Assembly (NCBI GenBank): GCA_963753905.1
Contig: CAVWDZ010000001.1
Coordinates: forward strand, 1,798,001 to 1,862,000
From: Bog-756 sp963753905
Lineage (GTDB): Bacteria; Actinomycetota; Acidimicrobiia; Acidimicrobiales; RAAP-2
DNA: 64,000 bases
Direction: 5' to 3'
Within the stretch, counting starts at the first letter, position 1; each line of letters starts with the position of its first letter. This document shows positions 8,101 through 17,368 of the stretch, in pieces. The notes below the pieces were generated by a model. That model made no database searches. It saw nothing but the letters and a program-made list of their open reading frames with translations, and was not told the DNA's origin. The position numbers and the translations under genes were made by a program.

Positions 8101-9639
8101 TCAACCAGCGGGCAATGGTGCGTAGGGCTGAACGGAGACCCAGCACGTTGCCGGCGGAGGTTGGCCTGCGGTCGGCTTGCACAGGAGAGGCGACGGCGGC
8201 GAGTTGACGCGCAATTTGACCACCTGATACTGGGTGGGCCCGTACCGCTTGTCCGGCCCGTAGCTGAGGACATTCGCCCAGGTGCCCGGGAAGTCGGTGA
8301 TCTTGGACATGGCGGTGACGAAGGTGCGCCTGTTGAGAACGGGTCCGGCATCTTTGGCTGCAGTGGCGAAGAGTGCGATGACTTCGCACCAGCCGGCTAC
8401 CGGGCCCTGCTCCTCGATGACGTCGTTCATGTTCCCCGGCGGTATCTGGGGATAGGCCTTGTGCCAGACGGTCCAGCACTTGCGCACCCCGGTGTTGTAG
8501 CCGCCTTGGCTCTCCGGGCGGGGGCCGTCAACGCCTCCGAGCGTCTCGGTTGTCAGGCCCTCCTGACCGTTGAGCGCGTTCTTGTAGGGGATGGGGATGA
8601 GTCCGAGTGCCGACTCGATGCTCTCCTCGTAGTCGCTCAGGAGGAGCTTGGGGTAGTACTGCTGGTCGGTCTCGGCCTGGAGCACCGGGAAGAACACATT
8701 GAACGGGATGAGGGGGATCACGGAGGTGATTCCGGCGCTGCGCAGTTGCTGGATGACGAGCGGAGCCTGACTGTCGGTGGTCGCCGTCTCCGTGGGGTCA
8801 GAGGCGATCGTCTCGACCACCGGGGTCACACCGGCTGCGCGGAGGTCTGGCAGGAGATAGCTGTTGAGGGCCAACTGGTCCGAGGCCCTGTCCCCGGCGA
8901 TCACCCCCACTTTTCGGGTCTTCCCGAGCAGACCCGAGTCGATGCCCCACCCGACCACCGCCTTCAGGATCGCCGCCTGATCGGGTCCCGTCCACCACAG
9001 GTACGGCGAGCCCTGATCGGTCCAGTCGGTGACCGTGGTCCACTGGCCGAGGAACGGGGTGCGCCCCTCTTGAGTGATGCAGAGCTCGTTGTCACCGGTC
9101 CACGCCCCGATCCCGTCGAGCACCGCGAACGCGGCCGGCGAGCCTTCGGTCCAGGTCTTGCAGAGCGCCCGCATGACCGCCTCGTTGGTCGGGTCGAAGG
9201 GGGTGATGATCGGGTTGATCTTGCGTCCGTCGATCCCCCCGTGGTCGTTGATCTGCTCGACGAAGAGGTTGATGGCCTTCTGCTGTTCGCCGTACTCGGC
9301 GTCCGCAGCAAAGCCTTCCTCTCCTGCCAGGGAATTGAGGGACACGACGGGAAAAACCACATTGATGGTGTGGGTGGTGACCCCCCGGGCGGAGGTGCTG
9401 GCCGAGCTAACCGGAGAGGGTCCGGCGCCGCCCGAGCCATCGTTGGTCTGGGCGACGGTCGATGTCGTGGCGGAGGAGCCCGACGGCGCGGTGGCCACCC
9501 AGAAGCTGACGCCGACGATGACCGCAGCGATCAGAACCACCGTTCGGACCTGGGTGGCGCGGGGGCGCCGGACAAAATGGCCCCACGACCGGGCCAGCAC
9601 TCCCAGCGGGTTCCACCGGGTCTGTCCGGTCATCCGCAT
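8101..9639 (-). CDS. ABC-type branched-chain amino acid/urea-like substrate-binding protein, membrane-anchored
   Basis: A 512-residue extracytoplasmic protein. Residues about 30-50 form one hydrophobic segment (VRTVVLIAAVIVGVSFWVAT), followed by a Ser/Thr/Gly linker and then a type-1 periplasmic-binding fold with NLFVEQINDHGGIDGRKI, the hallmark of LivJ-type receptors. It probably binds an amino acid, amide or other small solute outside the membrane. No permease or ATPase gene is adjacent, so it either serves a remote transporter or acts as a sensor. The C-terminal segment is longer than in typical LivJ. Confidence 0.8.
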   Translation of the reverse strand: MRMTGQTRWNPLGVLARSWGHFVRRPRATQVRTVVLIAAVIVGVSFWVATAPSGSSATTSTVAQTNDGSGGAGPSPVSSASTSARGVTTHTINVVFPVVSLNSLAGEEGFAADAEYGEQQKAINLFVEQINDHGGIDGRKINPIITPFDPTNEAVMRALCKTWTEGSPAAFAVLDGIGAWTGDNELCITQEGRTPFLGQWTTVTDWTDQGSPYLWWTGPDQAAILKAVVGWGIDSGLLGKTRKVGVIAGDRASDQLALNSYLLPDLRAAGVTPVVETIASDPTETATTDSQAPLVIQQLRSAGITSVIPLIPFNVFFPVLQAETDQQYYPKLLLSDYEESIESALGLIPIPYKNALNGQEGLTTETLGGVDGPRPESQGGYNTGVRKCWTVWHKAYPQIPPGNMNDVIEEQGPVAGWCEVIALFATAAKDAGPVLNRRTFVTAMSKITDFPGTWANVLSYGPDKRYGPTQYQVVKLRVNSPPSPLLCKPTAGQPPPATCWVSVQPYAPLPAG

Positions 9640-9790
9640 GCTCGGTCACGCTTCGGCTGCATCGCCCGCACGCTCAGCATGACGCGCAGCGGCCTTCACA
9701 GCTTTCGCCTCTCAACGGCGCCACTTTCGCCAGTCGAAGCTCCACAGCCCACGCATCGCTAGTTGTTCTCCCGTTCAATGCCACTCGTCA

Positions 9791-9796
9791 TAGTGT
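9791..9796 (+). promoter_or_regulatory. -10 box TAGTGT for a leaderless mannosidase transcript
   Basis: TAGTGT ends 7 nt before ATG 9804. No Shine-Dalgarno sequence is present upstream, so translation probably begins at the 5' end of the mRNA. This favours ATG 9804 over the in-frame GTG 9795, which lies inside the -10 box. Confidence 0.5.
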
Positions 9797-9803
9797 GGCG
9801 GGC

Positions 9804-12473
9804 ATGGCAGCCCGTCGCGTCGCAATCGTTCCGCACACTCACTGGGACCGTGAGTGGTACAAGCCCTACCAGGAGTTTCGCCTGAATCTGGTCGACATGT
9901 TCGACAGCCTTCTGGTTTTGCTCGAATCCGACGACAGCTATCCCTACTTCATGCTGGACGGACAGATGGCCGTCGTCGACGACTACCTCGAGGTGCGGCC
10001 CGAGGACGAAGAGCGCATTCGGGCGTTGGCAACGGCCGGGCGCATCGGCATGGGACCCTGGTACATCCTGATGGACGAGTTCCTGACCTCGGGCGAGACC
10101 ATCATCCGTAACCTGCAGATGGGTCTCCGCCGCGCTGCGGCCTTTGGTGGCGCCATGGACGTCGGCTACCTGCCCGACATGTTCGGTCACATCGCGCAGA
10201 TGCCGCAGATCCTCCGACTGGCCGGATTCACCAACGCGGTTGTCTGGCGGGGGGTGCCGTCCACGGTCACCAAGAGTGGATTCCTTTGGGAAGCGCCCGA
10301 TGGGTCCACCGTGCGGGCCGAATATCTTCACGATGGCTACAGCAACGGGGCCACCCTCCCGGACGATGCCAAAAGACTCGTGCAGCGTCTGGCCAACCAT
10401 CTCGAAGAAGTCGGGGATCTGCTCATCGATGACCTGTTGTGCATGAACGGCTCTGACCACCTCATGCCGCAGCCTTGGTTGGGCCGGGTCGTGGCCGAGG
10501 CCAACGACCTCCAAGACGGGTTGTTCTTCGATGTCACATCCCTTCCCAAGTACCTGGCCACCGCACCGACAACAGGTCTGGAGCGCTGGGAAGGAGAACT
10601 CCGCTCGGGCTTCCGCGCCGACATGCTGATGGGTGTCACTTCGAACCGGGTCGACGTAAAGCGCATGGGAGGATCGGCGGTGCGCGAACTGGAGCGAAGG
10701 GCGGAACCTCTGGCCGCGCTCTTCCAGACGGCGTCGGAGTGGCCAAAGCGTCAGCTCGAGCTGGCCTGGACGGAAATCGTACGCAACTCGGCCCACGACT
10801 CCATCTGCGCCTGCTCGGTCGACGATGTCGTCGATGCCGTCATGCACCGCTACGCCGAAGCGCGCACTATCGCCAAGGGAGTTGCTGATCGGGCCACCAA
10901 ATCGTTGGCGCAAACGCTGGCTGAGCCCGGGTCCTACGTGCTCAACCCGGCCCAGCGGACCCGTTCGGGAGTCGTCGAATTGGTGGTCGGGGCTGTCGAA
11001 CCACCGAGCGTGGACGTGCAGGTGCTGTCGGAACGCACCGGCGATCCGAATGGGATGGTGCTCGATGCCGACACGGTCCGCACCATCTTGGGGATGCTCC
11101 AGAGTCCGCAGATCGAGCACGACTCCTGGTTGCAGGACATCGTCATCGAAGAGGACGAGGAGTGCATCGACATCACCTTCTCCGTGGGACCCGATGAGCG
11201 CTACGACGCACCCATTGCCCAAGCCAAGCGGGACATCTACGCTCGCATGGGGGCACGGCCCGATGCCGTGATCCGGTTGGGTCTGAACCAGCCGTCCATT
11301 CGGCGCATCGCTGCCCGTGTGGCCGAGGTGCCCGGCTACGGATGGCAGCCGTTCGAACCGATGGCATTGACCCACCCGGTCGTAGCCAGCGTATCCGGAG
11401 AGTCGGTATCGCTCTCCAATGGTCTCGTGGCGGTCGACGTTGACAAGATGCTCGGCTCGTTTTCCCTCAACGGACGGGCAGGCTTTGGCCAGCTGGTCGA
11501 TGGCGGGGACTTCGGTGACTCGTACAACTATTCCCCTCCTCGCAGGGACACCATCGTGGACACCCCGAGCGCAGTGGCGGTCCGCCTTGCTGAGCAAGGA
11601 CCAGTGCGCGCACAGGTGGTGATCACGGCCAGCTACCTTTGGCCTGATCACGTCGACGGCAGCTCGCAGACCCGAGTCGGGGAGCAAACCGCGGTGGTCG
11701 AGACTTCACTCGAACTCAGAGCGGACGAGCCAGCCGTACGGGTGACCACGTCGTTCGTCAATCCGAGTCGCGACCACCGACTCCGAGTGCATCTACCACT
11801 GCCCGAACCAGCCCGAACGTCGCAGGCGGAATGCGCTTTCGCCGTGATCGAGAGGGGACTCACGGCCGAGGGCCGCCCGGAGGAATTCGGCCTGCCTACG
11901 GCCCCGGCCCGTCGCTTCGTGTCAGCGGGGAACCTGACCGTCGTCCACGATGGCGTTTGCGAGTACGAGCTCATCGACATCGCGGCCACCCCCCTTGGCG
12001 ATGCCGCTTCCACGATCGCGTTGACAGTGCTTCGCTCGACCGGAATGTTGTCCCGGGCTGGGATGGCATATCGACCATTCCCGGCCGGCCCCGTGACCCC
12101 GGTCGAGGGACTCCAGATGGCCGGACGGCCGATCTCGCTGCAATACGCACTGGCGGTCGGCGTCGACGACCCCTATGCCCTTGCCGACGACATTCTCCTG
12201 CCGATGGAGGTGTTGGCCAGCTCGGGCGGAGGCACTCGTCCATCGACCGGGAGCATGCTGCACATCAGCGGCGCCGAGGTGAGCGCCGTTCGCCGGGATG
12301 GCGGCGTGCACGAGGTCAGGGTCTTCAACCCTGGATCTGCACCGACAACGGTCACCATCGACGGACGGGCCGGCTGGCTGGTCGATCTGCGTGGCTATCC
12401 CGAGAGACCGTTCGAGGATTCCTTCGAGCTTCGCCCGTTCGAGATCGCCACCGCCCGGCTGCACAGCACCTAA
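9804..12473 (+). CDS. glycoside hydrolase family 38 alpha-mannosidase
   Basis: An 889-residue cytoplasmic alpha-mannosidase. The N-terminal zinc motif VPHTHWDREWY is diagnostic for GH38. GYLPDMFGH carries the expected nucleophile Asp (about residue 125), and NSAHDSICACSVDDVV matches the conserved His-Asp segment around residue 330. The C-terminal half is the family's beta-sandwich region. Such enzymes release mannose from alpha-mannosides and probably work here in sugar scavenging together with the nearby GH1 enzyme. The start is set by the -10 box at 9791-9796. Confidence 0.93.
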   Translation: MAARRVAIVPHTHWDREWYKPYQEFRLNLVDMFDSLLVLLESDDSYPYFMLDGQMAVVDDYLEVRPEDEERIRALATAGRIGMGPWYILMDEFLTSGETIIRNLQMGLRRAAAFGGAMDVGYLPDMFGHIAQMPQILRLAGFTNAVVWRGVPSTVTKSGFLWEAPDGSTVRAEYLHDGYSNGATLPDDAKRLVQRLANHLEEVGDLLIDDLLCMNGSDHLMPQPWLGRVVAEANDLQDGLFFDVTSLPKYLATAPTTGLERWEGELRSGFRADMLMGVTSNRVDVKRMGGSAVRELERRAEPLAALFQTASEWPKRQLELAWTEIVRNSAHDSICACSVDDVVDAVMHRYAEARTIAKGVADRATKSLAQTLAEPGSYVLNPAQRTRSGVVELVVGAVEPPSVDVQVLSERTGDPNGMVLDADTVRTILGMLQSPQIEHDSWLQDIVIEEDEECIDITFSVGPDERYDAPIAQAKRDIYARMGARPDAVIRLGLNQPSIRRIAARVAEVPGYGWQPFEPMALTHPVVASVSGESVSLSNGLVAVDVDKMLGSFSLNGRAGFGQLVDGGDFGDSYNYSPPRRDTIVDTPSAVAVRLAEQGPVRAQVVITASYLWPDHVDGSSQTRVGEQTAVVETSLELRADEPAVRVTTSFVNPSRDHRLRVHLPLPEPARTSQAECAFAVIERGLTAEGRPEEFGLPTAPARRFVSAGNLTVVHDGVCEYELIDIAATPLGDAASTIALTVLRSTGMLSRAGMAYRPFPAGPVTPVEGLQMAGRPISLQYALAVGVDDPYALADDILLPMEVLASSGGGTRPSTGSMLHISGAEVSAVRRDGGVHEVRVFNPGSAPTTVTIDGRAGWLVDLRGYPERPFEDSFELRPFEIATARLHST

Positions 12474-12616
12474 GGCCGAATAGCCGATGCTCGTCAGCAC
12501 TGGCGACATCTTCGGCGGGTTCTGCTCCCAGTGGACTCGCCTGAGCCGTTCAGAAGCCGGCCGGAGGACTAGAACAGGGACGGGTGGGCGCCCAATATGT
12601 CTGATCCCTTTCCGGC

Positions 12617-12775
12617 TTGGACATCGCAGCTTGCCGGGCACAGGTCGAGGCTGGCTGGGGGCTCCTAACCGATGAACTGCAGCGCGCCGTCTCGAACACT
12701 GCCGATTTGCCCTCGGATCAGCCGCAGGCGGTGTTGGCTGTGGACGGTGATGAGTTCACCGCACTAATGGCATAG
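12617..12775 (+). other. stretch between GH38 and P450 genes; short uncertain open frame
   Basis: The 374-nt interval 12474-12847 holds one short frame, TTG 12617 to TAG 12775 (52 residues), with acidic, helix-like composition and coding-like third positions toward its end (AVDGDEFTALMA). No ribosome site or homologue is recognisable. It could be a tiny gene or the tail of a lost one. Nothing else in the interval stands out. Confidence 0.2.
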
Positions 12776-12847
12776 TTGCTCTGCCCACGGCCCGTCCAAA
12801 TATGGTCGTCACAGGGCGTTGTCGGAATGAGCAAAGGAAGGTCGAAG

Positions 12848-14065
12848 GTGGCGAAGGAAATCCCCGGGACATTACTGCTCGACTCTGAGGTCCTCGACGA
12901 TCCCTACCCCTTCTACCGCCGCCTGCGCGATGAAGCGCCGGTATGGGGGGTTTCCGGTAGCGAGGTGTTCACTGTGAGCACCTTCGAACTCATCTCCGAG
13001 GCGGCAGGCCGGGTCGAAGACTTCTCATCGAACATGAAGTGCCTGCTCTATCGCGATGATGCGGGGTTGCCCGGTCGGTTGGACTTCGGAGATGGGGGCC
13101 AAGCGCTGGCAACCGCCGACCCTCCACTGCATGCGATCCACCGCAATGCGGTCTTTCCCGAACTGGTCGCAAAGAGGATGGAGGCGCTGGAGCCCGACAT
13201 TGTTGAGCTTGCTGAGAGTCTGGTCAGTCGAGCGCTGAATGCTGGGGACGTTGAGTTCATGACAGCCATCGGCAATATCGTGCCGATCACCATGATCAGC
13301 CGCCTGGTCGGCTTCCGGAACAGCAACCTCGACGAACTCTGGACGTCGGCCGTCAATGGGACACGGTTGGTGGGGTCCACTCTTGCCCTCGACGACCTGA
13401 TCGCGACCGCTTCAAGCATGGATGGGATCCTGGTTTGGATTGCGGGACAGGTGTCGGTCGCGTTGGAGGAGCCGAGTGACGATCTCCTGGGAACCGTTGC
13501 AGCTGCGGTCAAAGACGGTGCGTTGTCCGAACCCGAGGCGATCGGCATCCTGACGACGCTGTTGAGCGCCGGGGGGGAGACAACCACCAGTCTCCTCGGC
13601 AATGCGGTCCGTATGTTGGCTGAGCGACCAGAGCTCCAAGAACATCTTCGTCGGAACCCCGACCAGATCGCTACGTTTGCAGAGGAGGCGCTCCGTATCG
13701 AATCCCCCTTCCGCTACATGATGCGCTTTGTCCCAAAGGACACCACGCTCGGCGGTGCATCCATCCCGGCGGGTTCAACCGTCCTTCTGCTGTGGGGGTC
13801 CGCCAATCGAGACCCGGCGGAGTTCGACCACCCCGACGAGATTGACCTGGAGCGTCGCATTCCACGACGTCACGTGGCCTTTGGGCGCGGTATCCACCAT
13901 TGTGTCGGGGCTCCTCTTGCGCGAGTCGAAGCTCGAACTGTTCTGACGGTTCTGCTGGAGCGCACCAAGAACATCAGCCTGCAGCCTGACCATGCGCCCA
14001 GCTGGGTCAGAAGCCTCTTGGTCCGACGCCACGAAGAATTACCGGTGCGACTTGACGCCAGGTAG
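12848..14065 (+). CDS. cytochrome P450
   Basis: A 405-residue soluble bacterial P450 (typical length 400-420). The I-helix motif is AGGETTTS, the K-helix ExxR is in EEALRIESP, and the heme loop FGRGIHHCVG places the proximal Cys at about residue 352. It should monooxygenate a small hydrophobic substrate, using a ferredoxin and reductase encoded elsewhere. GTG 12848 was chosen because AAAGGAAGG (12833-12841) lies 6 nt upstream; in-frame TTG 12776 and ATG 12827 lack a ribosome site. The gene converges on an MDR oxidoreductase. Confidence 0.95.
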   Translation: MAKEIPGTLLLDSEVLDDPYPFYRRLRDEAPVWGVSGSEVFTVSTFELISEAAGRVEDFSSNMKCLLYRDDAGLPGRLDFGDGGQALATADPPLHAIHRNAVFPELVAKRMEALEPDIVELAESLVSRALNAGDVEFMTAIGNIVPITMISRLVGFRNSNLDELWTSAVNGTRLVGSTLALDDLIATASSMDGILVWIAGQVSVALEEPSDDLLGTVAAAVKDGALSEPEAIGILTTLLSAGGETTTSLLGNAVRMLAERPELQEHLRRNPDQIATFAEEALRIESPFRYMMRFVPKDTTLGGASIPAGSTVLLLWGSANRDPAEFDHPDEIDLERRIPRRHVAFGRGIHHCVGAPLARVEARTVLTVLLERTKNISLQPDHAPSWVRSLLVRRHEELPVRLDAR

Positions 14066-14072
14066 CAGATGC

Positions 14073-14113
14073 CAGAGCCTGTGGGCTTTGCTGACGACGG
14101 GGCGGCTCGTCAG
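14073..14113. terminator. two hairpins at the convergent P450/MDR gene ends
   Basis: CAGAGCC (14073-14079) pairs with GGCTTTG (14084-14090), and CTGACGA (14091-14097) pairs exactly with TCGTCAG (14107-14113). The second stem includes the stop codon of the minus-strand gene. There is no T tract. The position between convergent genes suggests a two-way terminator. Confidence 0.45.
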
Positions 14114-15030
14114 GGAAGGAGAACGATTTTTCCGAGGGTATGGCGCCGCTCCAGTTCCGCGTAGGCCTCTCGGACCTGATCGAGCGGGAAGGTCGCTGCG
14201 ATCGGCACCTCGATGCGTCCTTCGGCGACAAGGTTGGCCACTTCGCCGAGGACCTCAGGGGTGGAGGCAGTTGAGCTTCCCTCTGACTTGACACCGTATT
14301 CCTGTGCGGCTTGGAACGCGATAATGGTCTCGATCCGATCACGTGGCACCCCGAGGTCGATGGCGAGGCGGATGTAGTCGTCCCCGAAGGTGTCGATGAA
14401 GGCGTCGACGCCCTCCGGGGCCAGCGCTTTGATGCGATCGATCAGGCCCTCCCCGTATGCCACGGGTCTGACGCCCACTGAGGTCAACCACGGATGGTGG
14501 GGCTCTGAAGCGATGCCGATGACATCCGCCCCACGGAGCCTGAGCAGCTGGACCACGAGCGATCCGACTCCACCTGCGGCCCCCGAGACAACCACCGTGT
14601 CGTTCGCATGCGGGTTCACCGCTCGAACGGCGGCGAAGGCTGTGACCCCGGCGACAAAGAGGGATCCTGCCGCTTCCCATGACATTGAGGCCGGCTTGGC
14701 GATGAGGTGATCCGCCGGGACGACGACGAAGGTCGCCTGGCTGGACCGGCGGTCGGACCAGCCGAGCACCTCGTCTCCCACCGTGAATCCGTCGACGCCG
14801 TCCCCGAGTTCGGCCACGACACCTGCGAAGTCGGTCCCTTGCCCAGAAGGGAACGTGGCCGGGAAGACCGCCTCCATACGGCCCTCGCGGATCGCCGCCT
14901 CTCCTGGGTTGAGTCCGGCCGTCCGAACGGCGACCAACAGCTCACCGGGAGGCGGGACCGGCCGCTCGACCTCGGCGACGTACAGGACGTCCCGCCCCCC
15001 GTAATGGTCGAATCTCACTGCAGTGGGCAT
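14110..15030 (-). CDS. zinc-less MDR family NADPH:quinone oxidoreductase-like
   Basis: A 306-residue medium-chain dehydrogenase/reductase. The NADPH-binding Rossmann motif reads VSGAAGGVGS, and LNPGEAAIREG with SGQGTDFAGVV fit the quinone-oxidoreductase branch. Catalytic zinc ligands are absent, as usual in this branch. It would reduce quinones or alpha,beta-unsaturated carbonyls with NADPH. The minus-strand upstream region has TACGAT followed by a short leader with GGGAG before ATG 15030. Confidence 0.85.
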   Translation of the reverse strand: MPTAVRFDHYGGRDVLYVAEVERPVPPPGELLVAVRTAGLNPGEAAIREGRMEAVFPATFPSGQGTDFAGVVAELGDGVDGFTVGDEVLGWSDRRSSQATFVVVPADHLIAKPASMSWEAAGSLFVAGVTAFAAVRAVNPHANDTVVVSGAAGGVGSLVVQLLRLRGADVIGIASEPHHPWLTSVGVRPVAYGEGLIDRIKALAPEGVDAFIDTFGDDYIRLAIDLGVPRDRIETIIAFQAAQEYGVKSEGSSTASTPEVLGEVANLVAEGRIEVPIAATFPLDQVREAYAELERRHTLGKIVLLP

Positions 15031-15201
15031 CGTGTCGCTCCCAACCTTGGCGGTCTTCGCATCGTACCGGTGTGGTCGCGAGCCACCTCATCGGGATCGG
15101 TCTGCGGAAGCGATCCGCCACACCCGTCATAGGCTCCGTGACGGACCCGGTTCGGATTCCGACCGGCGCGAGTGTTTTGCAGCGCTTCCCAGGAGGTGGG
15201 G

Positions 15202-16062
15202 ATGATGCAGTTCGGTTCTGTCGGTTTACTTCATCCCGGCGAGATGGGCGCCGCCGTCGGAGCTGTCCTGGCCGGCGACCATCGGGTGTGGTGGGCCTCC
15301 TCCGGCCGAAGCGCAGCGTCCGCCCGTCGAGCATCCGCTGCCGGGCTCACCGACGTCGGCTCGGTCGAAGCCATCCGAGACGGATGTGAGCTCATCATCT
15401 CCATCTGCCCGCCCGAGGCCGCACGTGATGTCGCGCTGGAGATGTCAGGCTTTCAGGGCGTCTATCTCGACGCCAACGCCATTGCCCCGGCTACGGCTCG
15501 CGAAGTGGCGGCTCAGATCGAGGCAGGGGGCGGTCGCTACCTGGACGGCGGAATCATCGGCGCCCCGCCCACCGCTGGCTCGCCTGGCACCCGCCTCTAC
15601 CTGTCCGGACCCGATGGCCCGAAGGTCTCCCAGCTCTTCGCGGGGACCGCGGTGGATGCCCGTGTGCTTTCCGATGGCCCGACTGCCGCGTCGGCACTCA
15701 AAATGTGCTTCGCAGCGTGGACCAAGGGGACGATCGCCCTCTTGCTCGACATTCGGGCCCTCGCCGAGACACTCGGGGAAACAGAGGCACTCCTCGCCGA
15801 GTGGGCTGGTTCCATGCCTGACCTCCAGGACCGCTCCCTGTTGGCCGCACAGCAGGCGGTCACCAAAGGGTGGCGCTGGCGTGCGGAGATGGAGGAGATT
15901 GCCCGGACATTTCGAGACGCCGGATTGCCGGACGGATTCCACAGAGCCGCCGCCGAGATCTACGGAGCCCCCATCCGTGACGAGGAGGCGACAAGCGTAC
16001 CGAGCACCCTGGACAAAGCTATCGAGGCGCTGCGCGGACGGACAGGCCCACCCGCCAATTGA
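15202..16062 (+). CDS. NAD(P)-dependent beta-hydroxyacid dehydrogenase-like (6-phosphogluconate dehydrogenase NAD-binding superfamily)
   Basis: A 286-residue protein with an N-terminal Rossmann fold (VGLLHPGEMGAAVGA) and a C-terminal helical domain containing ASALKMCFAAWTKG, where the Lys sits as in the catalytic Lys region of DUF1932-type dehydrogenases. Related enzymes oxidise beta-hydroxyacids. AGGAGG (15191-15196) precedes a double ATG; 15202 (5 nt) and 15205 (8 nt) are both possible starts. It stands alone. Confidence 0.8.
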   Translation: MMQFGSVGLLHPGEMGAAVGAVLAGDHRVWWASSGRSAASARRASAAGLTDVGSVEAIRDGCELIISICPPEAARDVALEMSGFQGVYLDANAIAPATAREVAAQIEAGGGRYLDGGIIGAPPTAGSPGTRLYLSGPDGPKVSQLFAGTAVDARVLSDGPTAASALKMCFAAWTKGTIALLLDIRALAETLGETEALLAEWAGSMPDLQDRSLLAAQQAVTKGWRWRAEMEEIARTFRDAGLPDGFHRAAAEIYGAPIRDEEATSVPSTLDKAIEALRGRTGPPAN

Positions 16063-16431
16063 GCGAGCGGCCTGGGCGCTGGCAGGGATCGCTGGGCTGT
16101 CGACCGAGGTCCGACCTCCGGGGTGGGTTCAGGGCCTCGGCCTGCGGGTAGAGAGGTGCATGGGCAGGCGGGCAGTCGGGCGTGAACCCCGCCAGGCGGG
16201 GCCGGGGCGAATAATGGAGCTGGCTGGGGTACCTGATGCGCGCGGCGGGTTCCCCCGGAGGGACATCTTGCAACCACGCAAACCGGGAAACCAGAGCGGT
16301 CATACACTCAATTCTCGGGCCTTGGCAGCCATTGCCGAGGCGGCACGTCGGTCCCGCGATACGGGGTCGGCCCGGAGCCACGCCCGGGCCAGTGGGAAGT
16401 GCTCGGTTTGCACGGACCTGGCGGCGAAGCG
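16063..16431. other. intergenic stretch without a recognisable gene
   Basis: Between the dehydrogenase and the TIG-domain gene I see no convincing coding frame. A short GC palindrome (CCCCGC near 16187 with GCGGGG near 16196) could weakly terminate the upstream gene. No clear promoter box was found. Confidence 0.3.
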
Positions 16432-17190
16432 ATGACCGAACCCGCTCCACCGCACCCCGGGGCGACCACGTCGCACCGGGACTCGGCGGGTCGGGGCCGG
16501 AGGAAGACCCCCGCCTGGCCTGGCCGCGATTCGGGCGCTCCGGCAGCCCCGGTGGGTGCACCACCGGCCGGCTCAGCTGTCTTGGCCCAATCTCCCGCTG
16601 TCGCACTCCGACGCCGCGTCCGACCATCGGGCTCGGGTGAACGCCGGCTGCGTTGGGCGGTCAGCATCGCCTTCGGTGTCCTGGTCGTAGTGGTGGCTGC
16701 CTCCATCGGTACGTTGAACGATGGTGGGCACCAGCCCGGTGGTCAGGCGACAGCGACCACCGGATCCCCCCGCGCCGCGACCGGCACGGCACCCGGTGGT
16801 TCGACGGGCACAGCGACCACCGGATCCCCCCGCGCCGCGACCGGCACGGCACCCGGTGCTTCGACGGGCACGGCGCCAGGACATGGTGCGGTGTCGTCCA
16901 CGTCCACCTCGACGACGCTGGCGGAGCCCGGTGGACCTCCCGCCCTTTCGAAACTGGCTCCGGCAAGCGGTCAGGCCGGCCAGACGGTGACGGTGACCGG
17001 GTCCAATTTCTTGAGCTCCTCCGGCCAGATCAACGCACGGGTCGGCGGCGCCATAGCGCCGGTGGCCTGTCCTGATCAGACCACCTGTACCGTTGTCGTC
17101 CCTCCAGACCCGGCGCCCACACCTTCCACCCCGGTAACCATCACCACCGACTCGGGGACGTCGAATCCCCTCGTCTTCACCTACAAGTGA
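16432..17190 (+). CDS. single-pass membrane protein with extracellular IPT/TIG domain
   Basis: A 252-residue protein. It has a disordered cytoplasmic N-terminus (about 1-70), one membrane helix (LRWAVSIAFGVLVVVVAAS), and a low-complexity Gly/Ala/Thr linker containing two copies of a 20-residue unit. It ends in an IPT/TIG Ig-like domain (LSKLAPASGQAGQTVTVTG ... GTSNPLVFTY). Such domains occur in surface proteins that bind polymers or partners. ATG 16432 gives the most compact protein; the function is unknown. Confidence 0.7.
   Translation: MTEPAPPHPGATTSHRDSAGRGRRKTPAWPGRDSGAPAAPVGAPPAGSAVLAQSPAVALRRRVRPSGSGERRLRWAVSIAFGVLVVVVAASIGTLNDGGHQPGGQATATTGSPRAATGTAPGGSTGTATTGSPRAATGTAPGASTGTAPGHGAVSSTSTSTTLAEPGGPPALSKLAPASGQAGQTVTVTGSNFLSSSGQINARVGGAIAPVACPDQTTCTVVVPPDPAPTPSTPVTITTDSGTSNPLVFTYK
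16750..16871 (+). repeat. 60-nt direct repeat, two copies, in the TIG-protein linker
   Basis: Bases 16750-16811 match 16810-16871 at a 60-nt period with a single mismatch (16799 versus 16859). The unit is a multiple of three, so the frame is kept. It encodes TATTGSPRAATGTAPGGSTG-like linker sequence. Confidence 0.95.
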
Positions 17191-17368
17191 TGCTCGGGCA
17201 CCGTGACACTGCGAGACCACCGTGGCATGAGGTGCGATATTGACTGAGCCTCGAGGGAATAGTTCCGTCAGGACGTGATCTCCGGTGCCTGGTCCCAGCT
17301 ACATTTTTGACAGACGGAAGGTGTGTCTCACTCGGATGTGGGGTTCTCGGATGAACGGCGTCAGGACC

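Noticed and set aside
9759..11687. A 642-codon minus-strand frame opposite the mannosidase
   Set aside because: The plus frame contains the GH38 motifs; the antisense frame has no recognisable domain.
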